Shown here: piece by piece, positions 26,052-39,140 of the stretch
How the letters are laid out: each line of letters begins with the position of its first letter
Numbering within the stretch: position 1 is the stretch's first letter
Source: Seriola aureovittata
Taxonomy: Eukaryota; Chordata; Actinopteri; Carangiformes; Carangidae
Assembly: GCF_021018895.1 (NCBI RefSeq)
Contig: NC_079387.1
Coordinates: 11,594,542 to 11,658,541 of the forward strand
Direction of reading: 5' to 3'
DNA: 64,000 nt
The notes under the pieces: model-generated
The model's input: only the letters and a program-made list of their open reading frames with translations
The model's database searches: none
What the model was told of the DNA's origin: nothing
Program-made: the position numbers and the translations under genes

Positions 26052-28237
26052 GGTCCCTCCTGGAGAGTCCAAGTATGGGTGGTGGTCCGGTGTCCTTCCC
26101 TGGTTTAGGCTTGGGTAAGCTGAGCTCTGGTAAAGCCACTCTGCTGGAAAACCTGTCAGAGCGCCGTGACAGCACCTCCAGCACCCTGAGCTCAGTTTAC
26201 ACCCTCAGCCGCCGCTCCTCAGGCATCTCCCCCTGCTACTCCAGTCGACGCTCAAGCCAAGCCTCGCAGTTCGGTGCCAACCGCCCCAGCAACCTCAGCT
26301 CTGCCGACTCTTACGACCCCATCTCTGCAGACATCTCACGGCGCTCCAGTCAGACCAGTCAGTTCGGGGGGAGCAGCGGAGGAGCAGGAGTGTGCGGAGG
26401 AGGGGGCCTGGCCGGCCCTCTCAGCCTGACCCCAGCCCAGCACTACCGCCTCAAAGTGAAATACGCAGCTGCCACTGGGGGTGCACCACCTACCCCTCTT
26501 CCATACATGGACCAGATGTATCTGAAGACCCACTCCGCCCTGTACGGGGACCCCCAGGAATCCTCCACCACCAACAAAGGCCTGCCCTCCAGGCAGTACA
26601 GCAGCTACACCACAAGGAGTTTGATGCCCCATGAGGTCCCGTCTAACATCCCCCGCCGAGCCAGTGACCCTGTGAGACGGGTGACCATAGATTCTCTCAG
26701 CCAGCCACAAATGCAGCGCTACAACAGCATGGGTACACTGAATGGGGGGGTGACCATGCAGCCCTATCCGCCTCCTGCATCAGATCGCCGTCATTTATCC
26801 CAGCAAGGCTGCCAGCGACCAGACGGTCTCCAGCGCTACCCTTACAGCCTGCGGCCCCCCAGCATCTCTGAGAACATCCCCATGGAGACGATAACAGGTG
26901 ACATCCCTGAGGAAGACCTGATGCTGCCTGACTTCCCCACTGACAACAGAGACACAACCTGCAGAGTGTCAACCAATCAACAGGATTTCCAAGGAAACCC
27001 CACTCTCCAGCAGCAGGCGTACCATCAGGGAAGGATGGCCGTCGTCAATAGCAACATTAACCTGACCACTCCCAGTGTGAGTCCAGGGCAGCAACGACCC
27101 AAGTATCCATCTTCACCCGGGGACAGTAGGACCACTTTACCTGTCTCTTTGGGACTCACGGATGTCGGCCAGCACCACTCCAGACTTCAGGTCCGAGGGA
27201 ACCTGGCTGTCCTCCAGCAAAACCAGAACTTTGGATCCATTTACAACAACCAGCAGATGATTCAAAACCTCACTAACACAACACAGCAGAGATGCAAACA
27301 GCTGAATACTGAACCAGGAGCAAACGGCTTCCAGCAGCAGAGATTCCAGCAGCCGTCAAATCTCAATGAAGCCGTTAGCGCTCAGTGCAGGTTCAACGAA
27401 AGCATCGCTCCCTATGATAAGAACGGTAACGCCAGCTATCCGACTTGTAGCAACACAGCAGCAGTGAATGGGAGCATGCTAAGCCCCGCCCTCAAACAGG
27501 AGCCCGTTGACATGGAGACCATCGACATGCACTTTGCTGATGCTGGATTTCAGCCTGTGCAAGTTAAAACTGAGGACCATGATGTATCCATCATGATTTC
27601 AGATCAGCAGAATCGTAATATGACTTCCCAGAATCCCTTGCAAACTGGGAATCACAGCCATCTCCAGCCAAGGCCGCCAACAGAACCCAAATCTATGAAC
27701 AGGCACCTTCCAGGTCCGAAAGTGACGCAGCAAATGAGGCATCAAAGTAATGCAAACCCAGAAGTTGCTTCCAAACGATCCAATGGTGGAGTTTTGGGAC
27801 TTCACTGCAGCGACAGCTCTGACGACAACGCCATGTACTACACAGGGCAGATTCAAGTATTTGAGCCGAACGGGAACTTGGAGCATCATGTTTCTCCGGT
27901 GGTGAACGTGCCTCCCTTTGAAAACAACACAGCATCTCTGAGTTCAGGCGACAACCAGGCGTCCAGGACTGTCGACTGTAACGCAGCACTGGAACAGGCG
28001 CAGATAGACTTTGATAGCATGCTCGACGACGGGGATCAGTCCAGCCTGATGTCAGGGACCTTGAGTCCAGGTCTGCTCCAGAATTTGTCCCGCAGTTCCT
28101 CCCGCCTGACAACGCCCAGGAACTCAGTCACGTTGCCCTCGGTACCGGCGGGAACAGGGAACATGGCCATCGGAGATATGAGTTCACTGCTGACTGCTCT
28201 GGCAGAGGAGAACAAGTTCCTCAACTTGATGTCTTAG
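26052..28237 (+). CDS. gli2: gli2 terminal coding exon: phospho-degron and activation domain
   Basis: 728 codons and a TAG stop. After SLLESPSMGGG it has the PKA/GSK3/CK1 cluster: ERRDSTSSTLSSVYTLSRRS, SGISPCYSSRRSSQAS, SSADSYDPISADISRRSSQT and RRASDPVRR. DSYDPIS is the beta-TrCP-recognised site of the family. LTPAQHYRLKVKYAAATGG and RPPSISENIPMET are conserved GLI blocks. The middle is Gln/Asn/Pro-rich. Near the end QIDFDSMLDDGDQSSLMSG is the TAF-binding acidic helix, and SSRLTTPRNSVTLPSVPAG through FLNLMS is the GLI2 C-terminus. Two positions that are Glu in human RRSSEAS are Gln here. Confidence 0.96.
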
Positions 28238-28300
28238 CCACATGTCAGAAAGCTCCTCTGACTGAACTCTATTTGCAGAAGTGTTGAACTCCTTATGCAC

Positions 28301-28306
28301 AATAAA
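28301..28306 (+). terminator. Proximal poly(A) signal of gli2
   Basis: Canonical AATAAA 64 bases after the stop codon. Use would give a very short 3' UTR. A second canonical signal lies 602 bases further. Confidence 0.45.
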
Positions 28307-28907
28307 CATTCAACCACAGACTTCAAACTGATGTGACTATGTGCCAAAAAGCCTCTGCAGTATGTGACTCTTGTTTTCTTGTACAGTCTCATTTGTTAAT
28401 TATTTAAAATGGCAATTTTCTATCTTTTTTAAAAGCCATATTTTTGTTTTGTTTGCCTTAGGTAGTAAATATGATGTAAACAACAGAATTCAGTTGTGGT
28501 ACAGGTTTGCAGTAAGATCAGTTTACTAAGTGCCTGGCTCAGCCAAAACATATGCATGTTGTGCATATGACAACATTTAAAATGTTTAAATGCAACCAGG
28601 TAATTATCTGATATCTACATATTTGGAATGTGTCATCATCAGCAACTTGTTTGGAACGTTTTACACTGTAAATTACTTGAGCTCAACTTTATCTCGTCAC
28701 GTCGCTCATTTCTGCTCGAGGAGAAAACGGTTCAATCACAACCTTTCTCCCTCTGTCATCACTGCATTTCAAGTTTACAGTCACTGTCCTCAGTGAGCCA
28801 TTATTTGAGTGCTGCATTGCTGTTGAGATTAACTGTGACATCTCAGTGTCAGGCATCAGAGACTTGATATGTGACTGGAATTATGAACCCGTGCATTGGA
28901 AAAGAAA

Positions 28908-28913
28908 AATAAA
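28908..28913 (+). terminator. Second poly(A) signal of gli2
   Basis: Canonical AATAAA within AAAGAAAAATAAAGCGGC. It may be the main or an intermediate site. Confidence 0.45.
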
Positions 28914-30889
28914 GCGGCAGTGCTCCTGCAGCGAGAGGAGACGTCAGTGTGTCGTCCTGAATCCAGAGGAGAGAATCAAACCGTTTCCTTTTGTACATTG
29001 TTGCACCAGTTCGTCCTGCTGGTTATATGTAAATATCATTTGTACATTTTTAAAAAATACAATATTGATTTTTCTAAACAAATATTGTTTGTGTTGTCCT
29101 TCATACAGATGTTTTTATTACAGAGGTTTTGTCATCCAAACAGTATGACATCATCTGTCAGCGACCACCAATATGTTACATCTGTAGTTCAGTGAGGCAC
29201 GAGAGCTCCTCTGTTAGGGGGAAGGAGAGTCAGTGGTTTGGGTTAACATAACTAGTTGTTAGAGTAAAAGCTCTACTAAGCGAAGTTTAGGGAGAGGTCG
29301 TGGTGACGGTTTAAAAATGACCGTATTCTTTATTCTTTATTAACTGTAATTATGAAGGCATATTCATCGTTGACCCATCCCTCCACCAAAGGATGCAGGT
29401 CATGGTCTGAGTCTACGGGAACAGATTGAAATGAAAAGATGACAGCGTCATGATAACAGCTGAAGAAAGCTGCGGTCTGTTCTCGGACATGTGCTGTCAC
29501 CCTTCTTGTTGTGACTGAGTAAATATTGTTATTCATCAGTCCGTCTCTTGATCGCTTCAATAATTCAACAACAAAACTTTTGTCTTTGAAGCCATGTTCC
29601 TGCTCCCCTTGCCAACAACGCACTTTCCTCAAGCCTTTCTTGTTGAATGTCAGACTGAGGCGCCGCACATTCTTAAGACGCTGCACGACGTCTTTGAAAT
29701 AACTTCCCCTGACCTCGTCTTACCTCGCCAACAAGAGCGGGCTTGACATAATGTAAATTCTCACTCAGAGGCTGATGAAAAAGGACGCTAACAGGAGGGG
29801 AAAAGGCTAGACGCGTGCCGAGCGGCCGCTGCTGCTGCAGTTAGCCTGTGTGTACTTCAATATTAGCTCTGACAGAGCGGCCCAGAGGACGCAGCTGCTG
29901 AAACCACATAAAACAAAGCAGCTGAGAGGAGCGAGAGGTTCCGGGGACGCAGCGCTGAGCGTTAGTGAGAGGAACAAATGATTTTAGTCTGTCAGGGAAT
30001 TCAGCCGAGGACACGTTTGATCTGGAGTTTGTGATTGCTTTTGCCACTGGAATTCCTTATTCTCTGTGAGATGTGAAGTGGGAGAGAAAATAGCCCCGGG
30101 CTGTGAAATCCAACCAGGCTCCGAACAAGAGGTGGAGATAAGACTCGCAGAGATCACGCATTACCAGCACCTTCATTTATTGATGGAGATAACGGCGTGA
30201 GAAAGATGAAAGACGGACTTCAGCATCCCGCCGACAAATCCATGGATTATAATAGTAATTATAATTCATTATAAAAGAGCAGGTTTCAGTTATGAAAATG
30301 TCACGTATGTTACTTCAAATAAGATGATTTTGGAGGGACAGACTTTAGAAAGAACTCATTTCATTCCTACTGTGGCTGGGCAGAGAGGATTAAATTCATA
30401 TGAGCTTTTTAAGTCAAGCCTTCAGCATTTTTTATTTAATAAAGTAACAACAAGCAAGAAGAAGAAGTTGGTGATAATTATGTTGACGAGTTGAAGAATT
30501 TGAAGCACAGCCTTTTGGAGTCGTGTTTAATTCTCTCTCTCCTCTCGACCAGTGCAGGACTGATTTTAGGTTTAGTGTCTGTGTTTCACGTCATGAAATG
30601 AGAAACTAAACATCTGTGTAAATCTATGGTATTATTAAAAATCTAATAGTTACTGGTGGGAAATCCAACATTTGCTCCACTTACCTCCTCCTGCAGATGT
30701 CTGTGAATCCATCCTCCTGCTTCAAACGTTGAAGGTCTGTGCTGTAACAGAGACAAAGACCAATCAGAAATCTAAGGGACCAAATACTGTGAAGCAGCAG
30801 CGTTTTCCTGCTTTTATTATATTATAAAGACATTATATTGGGTAAAGTCAGATTATCAAGTGCTAAAGCAGGTGAAAGGTGCATTGCGG

Positions 30890-31010
30890 GGGTTCCCTGG
30901 CAGAGACTCAGCGTCTGATTAAGGGCCTTGCTGCATGCTCTTCCCCTCATCTCCCTCAGATTTAATCAAAAATGCCACAATTAAGGAAAAATTAAACAAG
31001 TGAATTCCCA
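30890..31010. promoter_or_regulatory. Candidate conserved non-coding element
   Basis: TCTGATTAAGGGCCTTGCTGC, TGCTCTTCCCCTCATCTCCC and CAGATTTAATCAAAAATGCC followed by ACAATTAAGG, AAAAATTAAAC. Dense TTAA/ATTAAG homeobox-like words in unique sequence, about 2 kb past gli2. Inferred from composition only. Confidence 0.3.
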
Positions 31011-31309
31011 GATCATCACTTCAATCCCAGATTTGAAATGAATACAAAATGAATTGACTTGTCTAAAGTAAGGGAGCACTCAGCTAAGAGCCATCTCCAG
31101 TGAGCACTCGGGGCTGGTGGAGGTTTTACAGTGTGAGCTCATGGCGGGGCAGTAAACAGGCCCGTCTGCCCAGAGTTTAAAGGGCTTCACAGGAATGTGT
31201 TTTACAGCGAGCGCTGCATTCTCCGGCGTCTCATGGGGCTCGGAGCTCCAGAGCCTCTTTATGAGCCACGAGCTTTTCAAAACAGTCGGACAAACTAACA
31301 GCTACCTGC

Positions 31310-31344
<35 letters not shown>

Positions 31345-32739
31345 CGCTACCTAAAGCTTAAATTAACCTGAATTTAATCCTGAGATGATGACACATTCTC
31401 TGCAGCATGGGGTCCATCAGGCCGACTGTAATTATCACATCCACTGTAACCTGCCTGTGGCCTGCTGGCCGAGCAGCAGCAGCAGCAGCAGAAAGGCAGG
31501 AAGCGGCTGAAGCTGGAGCATCCATCAATAGGTGGAGGTGGGAGAGACAAAACATGAGGACCTTCCCCCCAAAATGAAAAATATGAAAAATCCTCTTTTA
31601 TCTTCCTGTAAAAATATTTCCCATGATTCATTTGACATTTTTTACTCTTAAATAAAACTTTGATCCCATGTGATTGGCAGTGAGCAGCTCACACCTCCAT
31701 TATAATACTGCACTCGACTTTGTCTGTGTGTAACATCACAAAATCTTTAATTCTCTCTCTTTAAATCTTTACATTTCTAAAAGTGCAAACTGAAACTAGA
31801 GCTGAGTGATTCATCTGATTTGATTTTCCATTACGATTTTGTCTTCCAGTGATTATGAAAACAAGATAAACAAGATAAAATCATTATTGTGCCGCTATTC
31901 CACAACAAATTTCAGCAAACCTACAAAAACCATCCACCCATCCACTTCCTGGTTACGCTTCAGCGTTCGTTAGCAACGTAAGTAGGTGTATGTTTTGGAG
32001 TTACATATTTGATCTCATTTATTTTTATTTATTTATCTATTGATTGTTATTTATTATTTTTATGTAGTGAATATATGTTTAGTAGTTTTCAGCTGGTTAT
32101 GGAAGTACACTAATGTTACAATATAGTTGATCTTATTTATTTTGATCTAATTTATTTGTATTACTTTTTATATTATATATATATTTAGATATTGTTTTAT
32201 TTATTTATCTCTGTTTTTTTTTTTTTTTTGTTTTTCTCTTGAATTGTATTTAAAGAGACGGTTTAAAGTCAGTGACTAATCATGATCTCAATATTGATCA
32301 GAATAATCATGATCGCTGAAATGAATCATTTACTCTCTTTCACCTTCTGATCCAAGGCTGTAGGTGAAGGACGGAGGATGGAGCCAGTTAAATCACAAGG
32401 TTAACCGCTGTGGGCTCCTCCATGTTTAAGGCGGACCCACCACCCACCAGCACGGGAGCCACAGAACTCATCGCTCTGTGGGGTCAGACACCGAGTCTCC
32501 ATCGCTGGGACCATCGCCGTGACGATATGGAAAGTGACGAGCAGGCAGACATGTATGCTACCAGTCCAATCACAGCTGTGACAATCGACCCAGCAGACGC
32601 ACTCTGATGTGAAGGAGACTCGCAGCTCTCCGCTCTGACCTCCACCACCCTCTTCCTTCCTCCACCCTGATGACACCACATCACATTACCGTGTTATTAT
32701 TGCTCATGTGACAGTCTAACAAGGCTGAATCCCTCCTCC

Positions 32740-32900
32740 AGCTCCCAGTGTCAGTGCAGATGATGGATAGTGCTCTGCAGTCAATGATGCCTCATTCATT
32801 TCTATTAGACTAATATGTAAATTCCCCCCAGAGCTCAGCCTCTGCCTCCTGGAGATGAAGACAATATTCATTTATAAATCAATTTCAGAAGCTTGTGGTC
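32740..32900. promoter_or_regulatory. Candidate conserved non-coding element
   Basis: TGCAGTCAATGATGCCTCATT, CATTTCTATTAGACTAATATG, TAAATTCCCCCCAG, GACAATATTCATTTATAAATC and AATTTCAGAAGCTTG form a unique block with homeobox, AP-1-like (TGATGCCTCAT) and ATTTATAAAT words. Composition-based only. Confidence 0.35.
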
Positions 32901-33928
32901 AAACTGGCAGCTGAGCAGTCTGTCTGTCTCTATTTGTATCTGACTACAGATGATCAGACACGCAGTCCTGAATATGAGAACAGAAAGCATCTATTCACAC
33001 AAAGGTAAACTGGAACCACAGAAACAACACAACTACAGCCCGACAGGCTTCTGTTAGAGTCTGCAGAACAACAAGGGTTGGACAAACCTCTCCACCTCAG
33101 CCAAGAGTTTCTTTTATAGAGCATAAAACACACTTAGTGAGATCTGTGCAGCACCTGTTCACATGTCTGTCTTTGGATCAAAGTGTTGGACGGACAAAGG
33201 GAATAATAAACTGACTGAAATCATCACCAGGCCTCACTGCCAACAACCAGACACACATGAATAAACAAGCACACAAACATCCAACCAAACAGGCAACAAC
33301 CACGACACAGCGACAAACAACCAAACTCTCGCATCAGGTTGGCACGTCTGTTCTGAAACGGCCCGCAGATTTTTAAGCTTGTGTTACGAGGTTCACCTGC
33401 ATGGCGCTCCAGGAGAACCACCTCAGCAGGTATTTAATAAAGTAAGTTTAAATGTCATTTTAATGGTAACATTCTTCTTAAGATTAATAAATAAATAAAT
33501 AAATAAATATACATTAAGCTCTTAAATTCAAATTTGAGCTATATCTTGTCTCAGCATGTGGACATCATGTGTGAAGAGATACATTTACCTATAGCCACGC
33601 CCTCTGACAGGCTGTTCTTATTGATAATAATATGACATCATTCTTATCAAAAAGCATTTATTCAGTTTTCTTCTTTTGTAATAATAAAAAAATAACCCCC
33701 CCACAGTAATGCCGTCTGATATGTGATTCAACACAGTGCTGCTCACCTCCTTCTTCAGCTGGGACGAGGAGCCGGCTCATTGGTAGGGTTCAGGGATGGG
33801 GGGGCACAGCTGGATCTGTTGGGCCTGGCACCAGACAAGGGCAGAGAGAGCTGAATCAGTTTGAACAGTTTGCTAAAGTTTGTCTGCATTGATTAAATGT
33901 CAGCTAAAAACACTCTTTTCATGTTGGC

Positions 33929-33945
33929 ACACACACACACACACA

Positions 33946-34000
<55 letters not shown>
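33929..34000. repeat. (CA)n with an internal (CACG)n block
   Basis: CA dinucleotides interrupted by GCACGCACGCACGCACGC at 33947-33965. On the - strand it reads as TG/TGCG, able to adopt Z-DNA. Confidence 0.95.
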
Positions 34001-34001
<1 letters not shown>

Positions 34002-35369
34002 ATTTTAGTTTCATACATGTGTTCCAGTGGTCTACAGCGCTCCATAACATAGGAGCCATGTCCCTGGTGGACACCAGGAAAATTACATGTATTTGTTTCA
34101 TAGGACAAATTCACCTGGTGTAAAATAATAAAACTATTTTGGAGACTTCAGAATAAAAACCTAATAAAATCAAATGTGTGAATTTATGTGTAATGGGATG
34201 AATAATTGTAGTTTTAATTGGTTTCAATGAGGATATTTTATCCATGAGCTCTTGAGTGTATTATTGACATTTTATAGGAACTGATGTTTAAATTCCAAAA
34301 TTCAACCTCCAAAAAAACAAAACACAGCCATGTCACAACGTGAGCCATATGCATTAATACAGCCAATATGACTCAAATGAAAAGGATAAAATCGTCCCTG
34401 AGGCTTAAGGCAACTGATGCTAGTGGCACTAAATTAGCCTGTTCCTCTACGGACTAAGCTAGCAGGTTAAATCTTATATATTGTCTATGGTTAATTTACA
34501 CCACTCATTAACTACACCCACCTGTTGTGAGACAGACTGGTGACACGCCGTCTCACTGCCTCTCTCTCTCTCTCTCTTTTCTCTCCTGTTTTCTCTTCTC
34601 TTTTCTTTGTTTTCGTTTTTGAAGCCAAATATTTATTTAGGACGTGAAAACATGGCGCCCAGCTGTTCATTCACTGCTAGCAAGTTCTCTACGGCGCCGT
34701 TCGCGCCGTTCTCCATAGAGAGCAGGACCGAACCATTTCACGTAATTAAAGGGGGGGGGGGCTGTCTGGATGATTACTTTTTACCAAAAACAAAAAAAGA
34801 AAATAAACCGTTAGTTTTATTAGTACATTGTATATAGAATATGTAAAACGATGATAAGTTAATAGCTTGATATTTTTAAAAAATGATCTAATGTTCCGAT
34901 AATTTTCAGGGGCTTAGTATCGTCCTAACCCCAGGTCCTACACACTGATGGCGCATCTGAGTTTAGGTGACAAGATATCCAAACTTTGTACAGAAGCTTC
35001 GTGTGTTCAGAAAAAGAAAGTATACTCATATCCATGGTGACAATAAGACGGACTACTCTGTCTTATTCTGTAATGATAAAGAATTCAGAGACAAGATAAA
35101 TATATAGAAATTATGATTATAGTTGTGTACGACAGCAGATGGAAACCAGAGCGCAGGCTGTCGTAGCAGCACATTAATGCCCATCGTGTCACAATCACAT
35201 AAGCTTTAAATGTCTGAGTGTCCACATACTTTTGACCATAAAACAACACTTTCTGAGTGGAATCAGAATCACACGGTGGATTTCCTGTATCACACCTGGA
35301 AGCATCTGTAACACATTAGGATCTGTATGATCCACAGCACCTTGCACCTGCACACTTTTTTTTTTTTTG

Positions 35370-35530
35370 CATGGGTGGCCCCTGTGGGATGAATGTATTA
35401 TTAAGCTGCAGCTCCTCTCATTTCAATAGGGCCACCTCCCTGCCAAGAGCGAGCGCTGGGGCCCCCGTGTCAACGCCTGCTTAATATTAACTAAGGCCCT
35501 GTGAATAATCTTCATCCTCAGAAACTGAGG
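35370..35530. promoter_or_regulatory. Candidate conserved non-coding element
   Basis: GATGAATGTATTATTAAGC, TCTCATTTCAATAGGGCCACC, GCCTGCTTAATATTAACTAAG and GGCCCTGTGAATAATCTTCATC in unique sequence. Paired TTAATATTAA-type homeodomain sites and absence of any open frame favour a regulatory element. Confidence 0.4.
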
Positions 35531-37129
35531 TCAACACTGCAATAAAGTCTTAAAGGACAAAAACACTGGTATGGTCCTTTAACAAGACACTCAGCACTGA
35601 CCCTGAAAACTTTAATACAGCCGGGTGTGAGGTAATTTCACTGGTCTCCAGGCAGCTTTGCATTTTCCTGAATGAAATGACACATTGACCTGCTGCAGGG
35701 AAGGATGGTCAGGGACTGATGGAGATCTTTCTGAGGTCTGTGCAGCTCCTGGAGGAACTGCTAATGATTTATATAATATTTCTAGTGAAGTTTGATCTCG
35801 TCTGAAACAGTGGAGTTTAGGACGCAGTCAGGCAACGTAACATTAGTCTGTGAGATCCAAGATGAAGCTAAATAAAATCAGATTTCTCCTACATAAATTA
35901 TATATATATATATATATTTATTTATTAAGAGTACAACCATGGAGTTCATCTGACCCAGTGATCAGACTCAGAATAAACTGGAGCCAGAGACCGCTGAACC
36001 AAAACACTGATTTATTTACAAGGCATTAAATAAAAGGCTCATCTCCACTCAACCAGCAGCAGGCGAGTTTCATCAGGACTAAACCCAGGCCTCACTGAAG
36101 GAGTGATGATTGCTGAACGTGAACTATACGGGGCTGAACTGCAGCAGCAGGAAGCTCCAGTGTAGAGTTGTGCATGAAAAGGAAAATATTCCAAAATATG
36201 ATTAACCCACTGCACATGAACGAATTCTGTTCTACAACACTCAGATCTACAACAGCCACACTATAACACACACATGCAAGATGGCTGCTCCACCACTGAG
36301 CCCCTCCTCCAACACAGGAGACATCAAACAGAGCTCCGCTGACCTGTTAAAACCACACTGACATCTTATGACTCTGTCTTTGTTTAAAAGCCGAGCAACA
36401 GAAACACGTGAATGTACAAAAGTAGAAGTGAATTATGTACCTCACTAAACTGCAGCACAGTGACCTCCCCCAGTGAGAGACGTGCAGGTTACTGAGGAGG
36501 AATCCCTCCAGGCTTTAGTCCGTCAAGCAGGAGGAGGCTAACAACGTGTCAGCTGCTCTCTCAGGTGTGTGTCAGCGCAGGAAGGAAGGCCCAGGTGAGC
36601 TTCCCACCCCTTTTATTTAAACCCCGCCCCCTTGCCTGGGTCTGAATGTCACTCTTTTCCTTTTCCTTCCCTTGCACATTAAACTCAACTATTTATTCAC
36701 CGTGACCTCAGTCTGTCAGACCTGGACTGTGCACAGGTATTAAAACACTCACATTCACTTTGTGCAGCTCAGTTTAAGGATTTTCAGATGCATGATTTGT
36801 TGTTTGTTTGTCATCACATCTGTCTCTACATTCAACGTTCAGCAGATCTGTACTGCCTGTTAATTATTTAGGAGTATCACTCACATAATGACCAATAACC
36901 ACAGTGACTGTCCTGCAACACTTAGTCCATTAATCAATAACCGAGAAATAAACATTCTTGTGATATATAAGTTTAAAAAAGTGCTTTATTTTCATTTTAT
37001 TTTTCTTTGTTTTTCATTTTTCAAGCAAATTTGCAAAAAAAATGCTGTTGAATATGAAGATTTATTGATTTTCTCTGATTAATTTTATTGTAAATAGAAT
37101 TTGGAAGTCTGAAGACACGACAAGAGATG

Positions 37130-37480
37130 ATTAGTGGCTGAGTCTGTAATGAAAAGTCTCAGCCTGTATTATTTCCCCCATGGGGCATATCATCCTGGAG
37201 GAGCGATCAGCGATCAGATGAATATTAGTATTGAACAGTGGAACTGAAACTTTTTACCTTCTGACGACGACAGCGACGTAAAAAAGAATCGTGTCATTGA
37301 AGACACCAAACCTCTGCAGCTGTGGTACACTTGAGGTTTTGTTCAGCTGGCCAATCATCAGCGAGGCCTTCAGTGTCATGAACTAATACAACATGCATAT
37401 TCATGATATGTTCCTATGCAAAATAACATCTGTTTTCCAACAACGTGCCATCTGTTTGAGGGACTGTGTGATATTAACGG
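37130..37480. promoter_or_regulatory. Candidate conserved non-coding element with octamer-like site
   Basis: TTAGTGGCTGAGTCTGTAATG, CCCATGGGGCATATCATCC, ATGAATATTAGTATTGAACAG, then GGCCAATCATCAGCG, CATGCATATTCATGATATG and TTCCTATGCAAAATAACATC. ATGCATATTCAT and TATGCAAAAT resemble POU/octamer and SOX sites. This is the densest enhancer-like block of the intergenic region, followed directly by a (CA)n run. Confidence 0.42.
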
Positions 37481-37577
37481 CTCATCACGGTGAAAACACG
37501 ACAACACCGAGAGGCTCTCAAAAACAATATCTGTGATATCTCATGCAAACAGAGTCTCCACCACCATTTACATGTAA

Positions 37578-37579
<2 letters not shown>

Positions 37580-37628
<49 letters not shown>
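37580..37628. repeat. (CA)24 microsatellite
   Basis: Uninterrupted CA dinucleotides in intergenic DNA. Confidence 0.95.
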
Positions 37629-37630
<2 letters not shown>

Positions 37631-38959
37631 GAGCTGGTGTTCCTGCAGAGGTTCAGCAACACTCAGGGACAATAAGATGGGGATCAAACCTTTGACCCTG
37701 AAGACACACACTAGATACCTGCACTTTGTGAGTCCACATTTACTTTAAGACTTCATTTAACTTTTATTATTTACGATTTACTTGATAGTTTTTAGCCTTT
37801 TTTTCCGACTGCTGCTTCTATAGCAACATTAAATCTAAAGTATGTCTGTATCTGTAGGTTGGACTCAGCTCTTTGGTTACTGAAGACACTGCTGTAAAAA
37901 TAATTCATAATAATAACAGAAACACCTTCTTCTCAGTTTTCAAGTGTCAAACACACAAAAAATAAAAAGTATTGTAATTGTTTTAGTGTAGGAGCTTCAT
38001 ATGATACGTCCTCTGATCCTGTCTGTGTCACAGTGTCCTCACTTTAAATGTGTTAAATCCATCTCCAGTCGTCACCTTACCTTCCAGGATTTCCTCTCCA
38101 CGCTGTCTCAAACGCTGAAGTTCAAAGTTCATCCTCGACCTTGGAAACATCACAGCTCGTCTCATCTCAGGGTCCCCGACGTCTGAGTGAACTCCCTCTG
38201 CTGATGAAGACCTTGTGACACAGCTGAAAGCTCCAGAAGGAGATGTTCAGTTAGTGTTTCTGCACTGTCCTGATAACACAGATTCTTAGTGTTAAACTCT
38301 CATTTCAACATTTTTCTCTTTCATTGTTTAATCTTTAAACACAAATATTTAATATTAGAGAAAAATGTGATTTATACAATATAATTAAATCATTTCCTTC
38401 CCACTGGACAGATGTTTGGTGATATTATAATTAATTAAAATAATTAACGGCATCACTCAACTTTTGGTCCCAGTTTTGGATGAGAGGAGGAGGAGGAGTG
38501 AGGGGGGTTAAAACTCTCCAGCTGATGGGGGTGTCGGGGTTTCGGGGGGGGGTCATGGATCCCGGCAGCAGCTGAGGGAGGTCAGCGCCGCCACCTCGCG
38601 AGCTCGCCGGGCCCCTTCAGGTCTCCGTTCTCAGGAGGCTCTGAGGATGGAGGTCCTCATTAAAAACCTCCCATCGCTCTGCCCTCTCCCCCCCCTCATC
38701 GCACAGTCCCCCTTCTCTGAGGACTCGCAGCTCTAAACGTATGCCGGGACGGTCCAGGTGTCATCGGCAGGTGTCTGCTGACAGCTGCGGGGTTCTGATG
38801 AGAACAGGAAGAGGAGACAGGACGTCCATCAGAACAATCTATTCACTCACTGTTGAGTTTGTTATAAAATCTGTCTGTGGTCAAGGTTTGGTGAGTTTGG
38901 TATCCCTCCGCCACTCAGACTAGTCCCAGGTTATATCCCTGTTTATCCACAGTCAGAGA

Positions 38960-39140
38960 AAATATGAACTGTTTATGTGACCTTTGACCTTTGACATCTA
39001 GCCACCAAACTCTATGTGTTCACAAGGCCAAACTCTAATCAGTTCATCCTTGAGTCCTAGTGGATGTTTGAGCCGAGTCGCTGAGACATCTTGTCCATGA
39101 GAACGAGACGAACAGACGGACAATCTGAAAACAAGATGGC
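38960..39140 (-). mobile_element. Dispersed TCAAAGGTCA-type element, copy 1
   Basis: Read on the - strand it runs from GCCATCTTGTTTTCAGATTG through GACTCAAGGATGAACTGATT to TGTCAAAGGTCAAAGGTCAC. The same order of phrases occurs on the + strand at 42835-43110. The sequence resembles a repeat widespread in teleosts; it is not a gene. Confidence 0.65.

Larger units (their letters stand above)
28238..29150 (+). other. gli2 3' untranslated region
   Basis: AATAAA hexamers lie at 28301-28306 (64 bases after the stop) and 28908-28913. AATACAATATTG near 29056, followed by T/G-rich TTGTTTGTGTTGTCC, could mark the distal end. UTR-like features include TGTAAATAT and TTTGTACATTTTT (Pumilio/AU-rich type words). 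The true end cannot be fixed without transcript data; open frames in it are not coding. Confidence 0.65.
29151..33900. other. Intergenic region between gli2 and clasp2, part 1
   Basis: No supportable gene. Contains enhancer-like blocks at about 30890-31010 and 32740-32900, (CA)16 at 31311-31343, an A/T-rich stretch with T14 at about 32214-32230, and ATAAATAAATAAATAAAT near 33487. Short open frames are random. Confidence 0.65.
33901..38460. other. Intergenic region, part 2
   Basis: No gene seen. Holds the (CA)n above, (TCTC)n at 34561-34577, a G10 run at 34751, (TA)n at 35899-35918, (CA)n at 37580-37628, and two enhancer-like blocks (35370-35530, 37130-37480). Confidence 0.65.

Noticed and set aside
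28590..29195. Open frames of 68-100 codons downstream of gli2
   Set aside because: They lie in the 3' UTR and share no features with known proteins.
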